Shown piece after piece: positions 11,094-22,674 of a stretch of 64,000 nt of DNA. This DNA comes from Helianthus annuus. Lineage: Eukaryota > Streptophyta > Magnoliopsida > Asterales > Asteraceae. Position numbers and translations under genes: made by a program. Location: assembly GCF_002127325.2 (NCBI RefSeq), contig NC_035440.2, positions 79,213,847-79,277,846 on the forward strand. Direction: 5' to 3'. Within the stretch, counting starts at the first letter, position 1. Each line of letters begins with the position of its first letter. The notes beneath the pieces are model-generated. The model was not told where the DNA came from. It ran no database searches and worked only from the letters and a program-made list of their open reading frames with translations.

Positions 11094-13939
11094 TTAGTCA
11101 TCCAGATAATAATAAGATCCAGCAAGTTTCTGTTCCTTGTCCTTTGTTGAATTAAGCTTGTTGATTCTGGGTCGATAATTAGTTGGGTCGCGCCTAAATG
11201 TGACCGTGAGATGCTGTACCACACATAAAAAACACAAGTTATAAACTCGCTCAACAAATAATTGCAAGAAAATGGCAAAAAAAAGGGAAATAATCTATTA
11301 TTAAAATCGATTTAGAAGGTGGTATGTTTTTTGACATGTTTCGTCTTTATAATCTACCTGTTTGACCCACTTTTAAGAAGATGGAGATTGACTATTCTAG
11401 GTCAAGAAGACAACCAAACTGGGATTGGACATACCAAACCATAAACAGAATCTCCGAAAAAATTGCAGCCCAAGAATAAAGAAGATATTTTGTTTGATTT
11501 TATCTTTCTGCAAAGTGTTCTTAAAGCAATCCCAATATGAATAGTTTAAGAAGCAAAGATGCTTACTGAAGCATGATGGTAGAAACCTACTAATATGCAA
11601 GTATAGATAACTGTGACCGGTATGGGATTTAGTGATATACCCGATGGGTATATAATTTAATGATATACCCGACCCGATTGCCCAATAACATATACCGGTT
11701 TACATACCTGAAATAATATCTTCTAATTTTTTAAAGACGTATATATGATAATCTATTTTCTTTTCAATTTTTTTTTTGTTGGAGAAAAAGGGAATGCAAC
11801 GGATAAACCGAGAGGCGTGTAATCGCCTTCATATAAGATTATTTCCGTGTTTCTCCCGAAAATCCAATCGGATACAACTCAAATTGAGAAAAAGGGTATG
11901 TGATTTTGTGTGAATTTCGACCCTAGCCAGGGGTTGTCGCCCCGTGGACCCTGCTACCAGGGGCGCTGCCCCTGATCCTCGCCAAGGGGGCAACTGGGCA
12001 TTGCCCCCTTGGAACCTCCATTGATTAGGGGCTCCGTCCGAACACTTAGAACTATAACTCAAACAGGCGTGCACAACCGCACCTCCTCTTTGTATTTCGT
12101 TAACATTTGTTCATCAAAAATAAGCATGTATAGCATTCACACTAGATTATGATAGAGTACTTTTAATAAACTAATGGGTTTACCCGAAACCCGGGTGTAT
12201 ACCCGGTACCCAATGGGTAATTACCCGATACATACCCGATGAGTTTTGGCCCAGGTTGAGACTACGTTTTATAATCGGGATTGCCCAACCCATTCCCATT
12301 GCCATCCCTACCAACCCGTCCATTTTGCCACTTATAAAAAAACAGTTAAAATAATAGTCAATGTTATATTACCGATAAGAAGAGATTCATTCCAGATAAT
12401 AAAGACTGTGGTGAATTTGCAACACAATCAACAGACGGTGTCCCTTCATAAACGATTACTCTATCTGCTAGATAAGTTGCCATTATGAAATCATGTTCAA
12501 CCACAAATGCAGTCTTCTTGGCATGTAGTATAAATCTCTTTATAACTTTTGCAGCGACTATACGTTGTTCGGAATCAAGGTAAGCACTTGGTTCATCAAT
12601 CAGGTATATATTAGCAGGCTGGAATCAAAACAACAAACACCAAATGAGATCATGACGGAAATAATCAGAAACCAGAACAAAGATTAAAAATATGAAACGG
12701 AAAACCAAAGAATCAACTACCGTGCCAAGACACAAGCACAATGCAACTCTTTGCAATTCTCCACCAGAAAGATTGACAACTTTTTGATCCTGCTCTATTT
12801 GAAGAGGCTTCATCACATCAGAAACAAACTGTGGATGCTCATATGAGCCAGGAATCTTTTTTTGTAGCCAATCCCCAACGGAATTAACTAATTCGGGTTT
12901 GGGAGTGATCTTTTGAGGTTTGTAAGAGACATTAAACTCGGGTATCTCCGACTCAGAACCTTCCACGGTATCAGGCTTCAGTTTACCAGCCTACAAATAT
13001 GATGAATACAACTAAGGCACCCAAAGCAAATATCATATCTATCCTTTTAAAATTGAATGGGTCGATTCACGTTATGTTCCATCTCTAAAAGGTCAAACTG
13101 GTAAAAAATAAAAGAAACAAAAAAATGGTTCACAACAACTAAGCCCACCCCATTTCGACGGCTTTCCAAACCTGCCCGTCTTGCCATCTCTAATAGCAAA
13201 TGTGTATTCTTTTATAGAGAGAATATTGTCTCACCAGCATACGAATAAACGTTGTCTTCCCCGTGCCATTTTCACCAAGCATTACTATGATCTGAGAGTC
13301 GGTGAATTCACCCTCAGCCACTGTAAGTTTAAAACCACCTTGCGTTTTAGACATAGTGGGGTATCTATAGCGCACATATGTTTTAATTTCTTCAGCACTC
13401 TCCTGTGGTTTCTCAGCTACCTATTTCCCAATAGAGCATAGAGAAAAGAAAGTCAGTTCAAACACAATCAATAATATTGAAGATATAATTATGATCATGG
13501 TTATAATAAAATGTTAAAAATGTTACCTTAAAAGTGAGAGATTCTTCACGAAAACGAAGGTTTTCTGTGGGCACATACCCTGCCAAAAAGATATTAATTC
13601 CTTCTCTGACAGAAAAGGGTAGTGTCACAACACCATATGCACCAGGCTTCCCATAGAGGCAACAAATGAAGTCTGATAGATAATCAAGCACACTTAAGTC
13701 GTGTTCCACAACAATCACATAGCTGAAATTGAAATTAAACTATATTAGTATTAAGCAACTTAGTTTCATAAACAGTGATGATGAAATTCAAACCAATAAC
13801 TTACAGATGGGTTGATTCAGGTTGTGTTCTATTGCAAACGGGTAAAATTGAAAACGTTAGCTAAAATGAGTGTGCGTCAAACAAGTTAAAAGTAACCCAA
13901 AGTTCATTTTTAATGCATTTAACATTTTCAACAAATTAG

Positions 13940-14002
<63 letters not shown>

Positions 14003-17000
14003 GTTATAGATTAATAGTATTTTTGTAATCATAATCTGCATTAGTTATTTAAAAAAAAACTTAAAACGGACAAAAAGTGTGTGGGTCAAGCTCTCCATAG
14101 AAAAAGATGCACCGTTTCGACGTTCACCCGTTTTGACTTTACCAAGCCCACCCGTCATTTTGCCACCTCCATTCATAACCCAGAAAGCCAACTAAAGGAT
14201 TGCAAACATAAGTACAATAACCTGTTAGGCCTAAGCAAAGATCGGATAACTTGGGCAGCCTTAAGCCTTTGTTTGACATCAAGATAACTTGAGGGCTCAT
14301 CAAACATATAAATCTCAGCATTCTGTATGGCAGCAACAGCAATCGCAAACCTCTGAAGCTCTCCACCTGATAAATCTCCAACATTACGATCAATAACCTG
14401 ATTCAGCTCAAGATCAACACAAAGCTCTGCCTTCACATCTCTCTCATCTTTCCGGTCAAGTACTTGTCCAACATTCCCTTGAACTGCTTTTGGAATATGA
14501 TCAACATACTGTGGTTTTACAATTGCCTATTTTCACATAAGAAAATTACTTAGAAAATAACATTATTATGAAATTAAAATTGTATATGTGTAAAGGAGGA
14601 CATCCGTTTAGATCAGCTTAAAAAATAAAAGGCACCTTTAAATTATCTTTAAGAATGCGCGTAAAGTAGTTTTGCAACTCAGATCCTCGGAAGTAAGGTA
14701 AAATTTCTTGCCAATCTGGAGGGTTCTGAAAAAAAAAACATTGAAGCATTAATTAATACCAAGGTCCAAACAAAGGTAACAAAAATAATCATACCACCAG
14801 CAGGAAAAGATTAATGATAAGAGGATCAACAGATTTACATCAAAGCGGCCCAAATTGGGTTTCAACTTTCCAGCCAAAACTTTGAGAGCTGTAGACTTCC
14901 CAGTTCCATTTTTTCCAACCAAACCAAGAACTTGCCCGGGTCTTGGAACCGGCAACCTGCCATTAGAAGTTTTAGAAGTCATTGTTACAATAGAGGTAAC
15001 AACATTGACGGAGCAAAGCAGAGTGGTTTGCTAACCTGTGTAATTTGAAGGTATTGGCCCCATAACGATGAGTTGTATCTTTATTCAAATCTTTTGGTAA
15101 ATTAATGATCTCAATTGCATTAAATGGGCATTTCTGCATATTCAAAACAAAGAATACCATGCTCAAGCCGCGTTTACTATTGGTGAGAGAGAGCAATGCA
15201 AAGTAAAATCAAATGGTATACAAACCTTAACACATATACCACATCCTATGCAAAACTCCTCGGATATAAACGCCATCTTAGATTGAGAACTAACCTCAAT
15301 ACATTGTCTACCTGCAAAAGGAAAGAGGAAAATGAATACACGACCATAAAAGATCTTTTGATGTATAAAGCTTGAATGCATAACCACTAGCAGTGAATAA
15401 TTGACATAAATTCATTGTGATTGTAGTCAGAGTCGCAAAGCGCACTCAACGCGCAAAAGATTGGCTATGCACTCTAGTACTCCTAAGCTCTCTAGCCCAC
15501 TTGCATTTGCTACATCAAGCCATGTCACGGGTCTAAAACCAACACTTCTTTGTCCACTAGAACCATCAATCATCAATTTCATTCAAATAGTTGTATTTAA
15601 CAAACACTAGGCCTTGTAGCTTCATGTGCTATAATCGGTTCCTATTCTTAAACAGCGGGAGCTGCTGCAGTTGGCCCGGGTCAAGATACTAGACGAGAAT
15701 AAGAAAGAAAAAAAAGGAGAAAAGGACTTCAGGGCTAAAAATTAAAGTACAACCAAACAGCGTTTGTGTTAAAACCTAATAAAAGATAATCGGCTAGATT
15801 TCTAAAATGCTAGAAACCAGCTTTCGTAAGCCTTGTATCGCCTAATGCCGATTGCCTTGTGCAGCTTTGACTGCTGTACAAATCTTAACACACTATCAAC
15901 TAATGATTCTTTAAATGATGTTGATAGTTAATAATGTCAATTTATTTATGCCATCAAGGGTAATGTTAACTGATTAAGAGATTCTATGATTATTTATGCC
16001 AACTGTTCATTATATAACTGATGTTAACCATATTTTAAATATGTTGATGTTTGGCAAATGCTAATGATGTTTTAGTAGAAACTGTAATTTACCACTAGAG
16101 ACGTAGGATTTAAGGTTAAGGACTTTTAGGAGGATGATAAGGTCTTGTGTTATTTGTTCCTATTATATGTTTTCACTAATTTTCTTGTTGGGTAGCTTAC
16201 TAAGAATATTTTTAATAACATTTTCTGATGTTTTTGAGTGATTATATGTCTATACATGTTATATTTGACTTTTATGTTTTTATGTCAGGATATGGATTTG
16301 GAGTTGGAGGTCTTACTAGAAGCGATCTCTCTATTGGTTTGTATAATATACTATGGATCCCTATTCAGCCCTATCCCCTATGAACATATTTGCACACGCC
16401 TTACCCTTACCTTGTGCCTCATGGTGTGCATAATACCTTTACCAATTCAGTTTCATAAAACATAAAGGGCTCCAAGACATTTAGGTCTTGAAAGCCGAGG
16501 CAAGAGCTTCACGTATGTGAGGCGCTATTTAAAATTTACTAGACATTAATTACTACTGCTGCTCCTGCAGCAGCAGCAGCTTACTACTACTAGTTTAGTA
16601 TGAGCCCACAGGCCTATTAGATTGTTAGGGTTTTGTTATGATGTCTATATATTGTAACCGAATCCTTTAATAATAATTCAATCAGTCTTTCATAATCTTA
16701 CACTAATTTGAATTTAGGTCATCCTCAACAAGCAAAAAACACACTTTATTACTTTTTGCATTCATACAGCAACAAAGAGACAAACTCATCTCCTTTTTTT
16801 CTGGCTCAATAGTTAGTTCCCCACAAGACTAGAGCAGCCGTCAATCAGAGATGAATCCATACAACCAAATCAAATGGTACTCCCTCGAAAGAAAGAAAGT
16901 AGAATGGAAGATTGGGGCAATTTTCTGATAATATTCTTGCTCAAAAAGAAAGTACTGACTCAAATAAATAACGGAAAATTACTAAACTAGGCATAGCTTT

Positions 17001-17773
17001 TTTTTAAGAATTTCATATTTATTTCAACCATTCAGAGACATCTAAGCCTCCAAATAAGGCATTACCAAAATAGGCCTTTCTTTAAGAATTTCGTATTTAT
17101 TTTAATCATTCAGAAAGCAACACCTAACCTAAGCCTCATGTCGATCAGCCGGTGGCTAGGGTCTTTTCTTAAAGTTAGCCGGCGGCTAGAATGCTTAGCC
17201 GGCGTTTAGCCGCAAGCTAACTAGACTGTTTTGGAAAAGACAAAAAAAATGTGTATTTTGGAAAAGTCAAGTCAAAAATATCTATTTTGGTAATTTTCCA
17301 AAAAATAATGCAAACTAAAATTATGCAATAGCAAACAACCCTAGTGTTAGACTCTCGAACTCCACTAACCAACAAGGAATATTTCAAAACATAAAATAAG
17401 AAATCAAAGACAACTAAAAAGCCATCAATTGACCATACAGATCTGCATGTATTCACCATGCACATAACAATAACACTGAATCCAGAAACTCGAATATCAG
17501 TATCCACTTAAAAAACTACAACAAATAACAAACCCTAGACAAATCAACACATAATAACAAAGCAGTTCTATCATATCACTGGAAAAAAGTATATCGATTC
17601 AAAACAATCCTCGGATTAAAAAAAAAAAAAGCAAGTTCGTAATCCAATATCTGTATAGAATTAAGTTTACCAGTTTTAACAACAGGACAGCTTTTCTTGC
17701 ATTGCTGGCCACACTCCTTCGGCTTGCAACGGTCTTCTTTGAGAATGGCGATACGCGTTAATTGACCCGCCAT
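11094..17773 (-). CDS. ABCE2: ABC transporter E family protein, ribosome recycling factor (ABCE/RLI2), 11 exons
   Basis: Exons (minus strand, 5' to 3'): 17773-17671, 15311-15226, 15133-15036, 14956-14839, 14725-14636, 14526-14222, 13722-13527, 13420-13235, 12990-12721, 12618-12373, 11213-11094. All introns are GT-AG and all phases agree, giving 605 residues, the length of the Arabidopsis RLI2 protein as I recall it. Order: Fe-S cysteine clusters (about 16-30 and [12 protein letters not shown] at 55-66); NBD1 with Walker A 110-117, LSGGE 217-221 and Walker B DEP 241-243; NBD2 with Walker A 381-389, LSGGE 468-472 and DEP 492-494. The family splits post-termination ribosomes, using ATP and the Fe-S domain, and acts in the cytosol and in initiation. 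The start [10 protein letters not shown] fits the family start; an in-frame ATG at 17836 adds 21 atypical residues. Intron 1 is 2.36 kb. No lesion was seen. The symbol follows the plant ABCE naming; the paralogue number is inferred. Confidence 0.96.
11608..12310. mobile_element. hAT-like non-autonomous insertion in ABCE intron 10
   Basis: The right end reads inward (complement) TAGGGATGGCAATGGG, a nDart/hAT-type terminus. The interior has repeated TATACCCGA and ACCCGGGTG words near both ends. The middle (11930-12045) is GC-rich with alternating AGGGGC and GCCCCT words. The left end is degraded, so the boundary is approximate and no clear 8-bp duplication was found. Confidence 0.45.
13030..13192. 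mobile_element. hAT-type terminal remnant in ABCE intron 8
   Basis: The right end, complement TAGAGATGGCAAGACGGGC at about 13174-13192, resembles the intron 10 terminus. The left part (GGTCAAACTGG, ATTTCGACG) is similar in style to the intron 6 copy. Left boundary uncertain. Confidence 0.4.
13800..14171. mobile_element. hAT-type remnant in ABCE intron 6
   Basis: The right end, complement GGAGGTGGCAAAATGACGGG, is a hAT-like terminus. The interior contains GGGTTGATTCAGG and GTGTGGGTCAAG words and the ATT microsatellite. Boundaries approximate. Confidence 0.4.
13939..14006. repeat. (ATT)n microsatellite in ABCE intron 6
   Basis: About 22 TTA/ATT triplets with two TTG interruptions. It lies in the intron between exons 6 and 7. 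Confidence 0.95.
15312..17670 (-). other. Large first intron of ABCE
   Basis: The 2359-bp intron starts GTAAAC (17670, minus strand) and ends TTTTGCAG (15312). It contains the MITE at 16973-17299 and otherwise AT-rich sequence without coding signals. The frame at 16238-16465 on the plus strand has no recognisable domain. Confidence 0.9.
16973..17299. mobile_element. MITE in ABCE intron 1
   Basis: The left end GGAAAATTACTAAACTAG and the reverse complement of the right end (GGAAAATTACCAAAATAG) form a TIR of about 18 bp. Inside, TTTAAGAATTTCRTATTTATT occurs twice (about 17003 and 17083), and AGCCGGCGGCTAG palindromic words lie at 17140-17215. No exact target duplication was found, so the superfamily is open. 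Confidence 0.6.
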
Positions 17774-17965
17774 TGATGAAACGAGCGAGAAGTTGCAGTT
17801 CAAAGGAGAATCGATTCGGGCGTGTGGTTGGAACACGATGATGAGTTACGAGTAGAGTAGTATGCACGAAGAAGATGTAGGGTTTAAGGAGGATTGCTGT
17901 TATTTGCACTAATGGTCTTCAATCACAATCACAATATATATATATATACACACATATAGCCTATA

Positions 17966-18347
17966 GGGGAAGGTTCAAATGAAAACCACTAGTTAACGCG
18001 AAAACTCGAAAACTAATTAAAAAAGCCAAAAAAACACACAAATTTTTTTTTTTTTTTTTGCAAACCAAATTTCGCAGGTTTTTTTATATAAAAAAAAAAT
18101 TTCAAAAAAAAAAAAAAATTTTGTGTACTGCACATGTGTATGTGTACTACACATGTGTATTATTACACATGTGCACTACACAAATTTTTTTTTTTTTTTG
18201 AAAAAAAGTTTTTTTTTATATATAAAAACCAGTGATTTTTATTAAAAAAATTGAAAAAAAAAAAGAATTTTTGTGTGTTTTTTAGGCTTTTTTTAGTTAG
18301 TTTTCGAGTTTTCACAATAAAAGTGGTTTTCATTTGAACCATCCCCC
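17966..18347. mobile_element. TA-bounded MITE, left arm of a large palindrome (element D)
   Basis: Starts GGGGAAGGTTCAAATGAAAA and ends TTTTCATTTGAACCATCCCC, flanked by TA tracts. Non-coding, with oligo-A/T runs and ACATGTGTA words. It lies about 190 bp upstream of the ABCE start codon. Confidence 0.85.
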
Positions 18348-18363
18348 ATATATATATATATAT

Positions 18364-18758
18364 GGGGGATGGTTCAAATGAAAACCACTTTTATTGTGAA
18401 AACTCGAAAACTAACTAAAAAAAGCCTAAAAAACACACAAAAATTCTTTTTTTTTTTTAATTTTTTTTTTATAAAAATCGCTAGTTTTTATATATAAAAA
18501 AAACTTTTTTTCAAAAAAAAAAAAAAAAAAATTTGTGTAGTGCACATGTGTAATAATACACATGTGTAGTATACATACACATGTGCAGTATTACACATGT
18601 GCACTACACAAAAATTTTTTTTTTTATATATTAAAAAAGCTGCGAAATTTGGTTTGCAAAAAAAAATTAAAAAAAAAAATTTTTTATGTTTTTTTGGCTT
18701 TTTTTAATTAGTTTTCGAGTTTTCACAATAACTAGTGGTTTTCATTTGAACCTTCCCC
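18364..18758. mobile_element. TA-bounded MITE, right arm of the palindrome (element E)
   Basis: An inverted copy of element D. Its start (GGGGGATGGTTCAAATGAAA) is the complement of D's right end, and its end (complement GGGGAAGGTTCAAATGAAAA) equals D's start. The two arms are separated only by a 16-bp TA tract (18348-18363), making a near-perfect inverted repeat of about 790 bp. Confidence 0.85.
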
Positions 18759-18774
18759 TATATATATATAACAT

Positions 18775-19329
18775 TTGTTATCTAGGTTAGGCTTTAACTT
18801 GTTGAACAAGTTTAGAGAAGACCACGACACCTAAATATACTTTATTACAATCTAATGTGTCTTTAAAACCCTACTAGGTTACATTCTATTGTATTAGAGC
18901 ATTCACAATCCATCCCTCAAAGCTTTTTATATTATGAAACTAGGTTATCACCCGAGATTGTTTCCCGGACCGCAGAAAGTTACTTATATTAATTATTATT
19001 TATTATTTATGATTAATGATTAATGCACACTTGAAACCATACGAACGTATCATATTAAATGTCTTTGTTATAAATGAGTTATAAACTTTTTTCGTAAACT
19101 TAATCACAAATTGTGATGTTGTAAGCAAACTTATAAATTTATCGACTACGTATATGATTTGTGTTTATAATTACTTTGAATTAAAAAATTTAATGACTAA
19201 TAAAACACTTAAGAAAATAATTAAAGTATTTAACTCACAGAGACACGGTACCATAGAAAACATATTTAACTTATAGAGAAACAGTTTTTAAACGTGAGAA
19301 ATTCTTAGAACGTGTACTTAACCATAAGA
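18775..19329. other. No recognised feature
   Basis: AT-rich sequence without coding potential. A possible Helitron 3' end (minus strand ACCTAG followed by T) lies at about 18962, but its hairpin is not convincing. Confidence 0.5.
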
Positions 19330-19835
19330 AATTCCTTTCCATCACCATGCTTTCATCTTTTTTCACGCAATGTGTAGTAGCTTTCCTTCCTCTTTTCTTG
19401 AAACGATTTTTTTGTCTACCAGCACCTTTGGGTTTTTGTTTTCAAGAGCCATTACCATCAGTGGCGAAGCTTGATATTTTTTACGGGGGGTCGAAAACGT
19501 ATATACCAAAAAAATTCTATAGAACCGGGGGGTCGAAACCATATATACCCAAAAATTTCTATACGAAAACTTCATATATAACACTACTGGCCGAAAAGTT
19601 CGGGGGGTCGAGCGCCCCTCCCGGCCCCTTCAAAGCATCGCCCCTGATTACCATGTCATGATAGCTTTTCTTGATAACGTCATTAAGTGCTTCGTTGTAG
19701 AAGATTGCCTCTATGGAGCATGTGTTGTCTGTAATTGTTGTGTTGAGACGGTACCTGTTAAAGTAGGCAATATATGTTAAATGGCGTTGTCGATGTGGAC
19801 ATGTTCTGTGACACTTCGGGTTTTTCCCGCACAAC
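19330..19835 (-). pseudogene. Replication protein A 70-kDa (RPA1)-like C-terminal OB-fold fragment
   Basis: On the minus strand, 19834-19655 reads CGKNPKCHRTC ... RYRLNTTITDNTCSIEAIFY, followed by NEALNDVIKKSYHDMV. This matches the zinc-binding OB-fold of RPA large subunits (a C-X-C-type cluster, then the TDxTGSIE-like strand). The frame resumes left of the hAT MITE at about 19458-19330 with MALENKNPKVLVDKK. There is no start, no other RPA domain, and the element at 19459-19646 splits it. RPA-like genes are both a plant family and Helitron cargo; which one this was is unknown. Confidence 0.55.
19459..19646. mobile_element. hAT-type MITE, 188 bp, with perfect 8-bp duplication
   Basis: TIRs CAGTGGCGAAGCTTGA (left) and CAGGGGCGATGCTTTGA (right, complement). 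The 8-bp target duplication ATTACCAT is at 19451-19458 and 19647-19654. The interior repeats GGGGGGTCGAAA and TATATACC words. No coding capacity. It sits inside the RPA-like fragment. Confidence 0.93.
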
Positions 19836-19979
19836 TATATTGTACGATACCATTATGTGAATTATTAATGATAGTCTGTGTTATAATTATCGTACATTCG
19901 GTGCTTTTTGTGATCATGTGGTTATTATGTGAATTAGTTAGTCGAAAATTATTTATTTAACATGAAATTGTTGCATGAA

Positions 19980-20940
19980 CTAGTTAATACCCCGTCCGCG
20001 TTGCGGGGCGATGACCGAATAAGGAGCGAGTATTAGGCAGCTCATTGACACGAAAAACAATTAAATCGAGTCAACAAATTAAAACAAAACACTTTTACAG
20101 TTTTGATAAAAAAAACTAAAACAATGACAATATTGTAATTTTTAACTGAGGGAAAGTTGTATTTTTTTTACTGGAGTAAAATCATAATTTGGCAAAAGCT
20201 AAAGTGATGGTAGTACTGTAAATTTGAACCAGGGGCAAAATTGTAAATTTTCACAGGGGCAAATTCGTAATTTTGAACTTGGGGTAACAGCGTAATATAA
20301 ATTTGAACTAAGAGCACAATCGTAATTTTAAGCTGGAGGCAAAATCACAATTTTATTTTGAACCGAGGACAAAAATGTAATTTTGACTTGGGGGCAAAAG
20401 CATAATTTTATTTTTAACTGGGGAAAAAACGTAATTTTAAACTGAGGGCGAAATCATAATTTTTTTAACGGGGAAAAATCACATTTTTGAACAGAGGGCA
20501 AAATCCTAATTTTTAGCTAGGGGCAAAAACAAAATTTTATTTTGAACTGGGGGCGAAAAGGTAATTATGAGCTAAGGGCAAAACCACAATTTTATTTTGA
20601 ATCGAGGGAAAAATCGTAATTTTGAGCTGTGGACAAAAGCGTAATTTTATTTTGAGTTGGGGGCATAACCGTAAATTTAAAGAGGGACAAAACCGTAATT
20701 TTAAAATGGATATAAAATATAAACTGGTTGGTCCAATAGGGGAGTGCCAGGCAAAATCGTAATTTTGAATTAAGGGCAAAATCGTAACTTTGAGATGGGA
20801 ACAAAAGCATAAGTTTAAGTGGAGCTAGGGGCAAAACGGTAATTTTAAACAGAAGCAAAAACATAATTTAAAATGGATATGATATAATAAACTGGTTGGT
20901 CCAATAGGGGAGTGTCAGGCAGTTGTCTGACACTATTCCC
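19980..20940 (-). mobile_element. Helitron 3' end with attached minisatellite body
   Basis: Read on the minus strand, the sequence ends with a GC hairpin (CGCCCCGCAACGCGGACGGGG, stem CCCCG/CGGGG) then TATTAACTAG at 19980, followed by T, as expected for a Helitron 3' terminus inserted in an AT site. The body to the right is the minisatellite at 20130-20880. The 5' end was not located; 20940 is a guess after the last repeat. Confidence 0.55.
20130..20880. repeat. Degenerate minisatellite, unit about 25-38 bp
   Basis: Roughly 20 diverged units of the type GTAATTTTGAACTGGGGGCA followed by AAATC, with alternating presence of an extra TTTTATTTTGA. A longer word, ATAAACTGGTTGGTCCAATA, occurs twice (about 20722 and 20888). 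Minus-strand frames repeating NYDFA/LRFCP here are artefacts. Confidence 0.85.
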
Positions 20941-21236
20941 CCATTTGGTAAATGTATGTATAAGAAATATGTAATCATAAAGGTCCTGTATAAATATTAA
21001 TGGACCACCATTACATTTAACAAAAGTTGTCCATTCCCACACTCCTGTTAATCGGCCCAAGAGAAGCCCAAAAGAACATATATGGATGCCCTAATGAAGC
21101 CGCACAATGGATAGAATATTAGCACTGAGGGTGCGACTAATTAACATGGAATATAAATACAAAACATCAGCCGACATTTATGGGTTGTTGTTGGCAGAGA
21201 TCATTAATCCTCAAATTCCTCAAACATTTCCATCAT

Positions 21237-21288
21237 CCTCTCTCTCTCTCTCTCTCTCTCTCACACTAACTCCTCTCTCTCTCTCTCT
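21237..21288. repeat. (TC)n microsatellite
   Basis: Two TC runs separated by ACACTAACTCC. The young LTRs carry a similar CT run in their leader (complement of about 49179-49207). Confidence 0.9.
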
Positions 21289-21436
21289 AAAACCTGCAAT
21301 ACATATCTCCGATCAAACCTTTTCGCTCTGATCAAACCACCGGCGAACACCGTTCACTTCGATCGTTCAGTAACGGCATCCCACTCTGATCGAACCTCCG
21401 ACAGCTCACAACCCTCTAACTCGGATCGGAACTCCA

Positions 21437-21890
21437 TTTTTTTTTGTTATGCTTGTAATCAAAAAACTAAATAAATAAACAATAGGAACAAGCTCAATAC
21501 GATTACAAACTAATGGCAGGTAAGCGAGCAACAAGCTGCGCCGCTACCCCCTTCTGAATAGCAAACCCTACCCTACTAAACACAAAATTATGCCCCTTAA
21601 CATGTGCGGTGTTACTGCTTACCACCTGTTGAACCTGCTTTAGGAACCACACCGTGTCAGGGGCGAGAGCGCCAAAGGTATAGAAAGCAAACGGGACGAA
21701 CACGTGCTGATTCTCGATGCAAGCTTTTTCGTGTTTAGCTACTTTGCCCGCCTTTGCCTTGGTTATCGTCTGTCCTGCCACAAACCCGTGGTCCCTTAGC
21801 CCAACGAGGGGGGACACACCTGTCAAATCGACACACGCGTGTTTCTCACAACACACACTCTGTTACGACGTCGGATTCAGGTTAGATTGC
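21437..21890 (-). pseudogene. 3' end of a LINE-type/'auxilin-like' retroelement protein, 5' truncated
   Basis: The minus frame 21856-21503 (117 codons) contains KHEKACIENQHVFVPFAF, then FGALAPDTVWFLKQVQ and ends FAIQKGVAAQLVARLP. I recognise this as the C-terminal segment of a plant non-LTR-like repeat often mislabelled auxilin-like. It is followed, in its own direction, by a run of A (complement of 21437-21446), as at a LINE 3' end. The upstream reverse transcriptase is absent. It lies within the plus-orientation chromovirus LTR. Confidence 0.5.
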
Positions 21891-22370
21891 TACATTTTTT
21901 AGGGTTATGCTTGATAATGGTGATAAGTGTGAACTATACTTGAATGATATGAACAATAATGATTCATGTTGATGTTTTTATGCTGAGTTTTCATGTTGAT
22001 GTTTTTATGAACAACCTGATAATGCATACTGGAATGGTTAGTAATAGAGAATGAGATTGTACCACTTGAATGATTGTTTGTTATAAAAACAGTGATGTCG
22101 AGAAATGATAATGATCCGATTCAGAGTGACGAAATATGTTAATGTCTGAATCTGTTCATTGTTTTGAAAGAAAATGATAACTATTTTGTATCAATTGTGT
22201 AGTGATAAGGATGATGAAGATGGTTAAGAGCTAGATGTTGTGTTTTAATGGAGGTGTACAAATAATTATGCATAGGGTACAACTTGAATGTGGTGTGATT
22301 TAAAATTGTGTATGAAAAGACGTTTGTCTTTTTCTATTTGATTTAGGATGGCTTGATGATTTTGTTATAA

Positions 22371-22674
22371 GGCTCGACGGTATGGAGGTTCGTCCTCCAC
22401 CATCCTGGAACGTCGCCGGACCAAACACCGCGCCGCCCCCCAGTCTTCGTCCTTGGCGTCCTCTTCTGGACGTTGGAGCCGATCCACAAAATGACAAAAA
22501 CCACCCCTCCCCCTCTCTCACACACCTATACATACAATATATATATACACATTTTAGGTCCATTCTCCCATTTCCATACCTCCATCCTCTTTGCCCCATC
22601 CTCATGCCCATCCTACGTGGCGCTTACGTGGCGGACCATCCTCCAAGGGAGGACCATCACCATACCGTGTAGCC
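22371..22674. mobile_element. PIF/Harbinger (Tourist-like) MITE, 304 bp
   Basis: TIRs GGCTCGACGGTATGG (left) and GGCTACACGGTATGG (right, complement). The 3-bp target duplication TAA is at 22368-22370 and 22675-22677. Non-coding, GC-richer than its surroundings. Inserted in the chromovirus LTR. Confidence 0.88.

Noticed and set aside
16238..16465. 75-codon plus frame in ABCE intron 1
   Set aside because: Hydrophobic low-information product, no splice or domain support.
17774..17836. Upstream in-frame ATG for the ABCE gene
   Set aside because: Adds 21 residues not typical of the family; [10 protein letters not shown] at 17773 matches the usual start.
18950..18985. Third Helitron 3' end (ACCTAG|T on minus)
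   Set aside because: The preceding GC block does not form a convincing hairpin.
20537..20864. Minus frames repeating LRFCP/NYDFA
   Set aside because: Translate the degenerate minisatellite.
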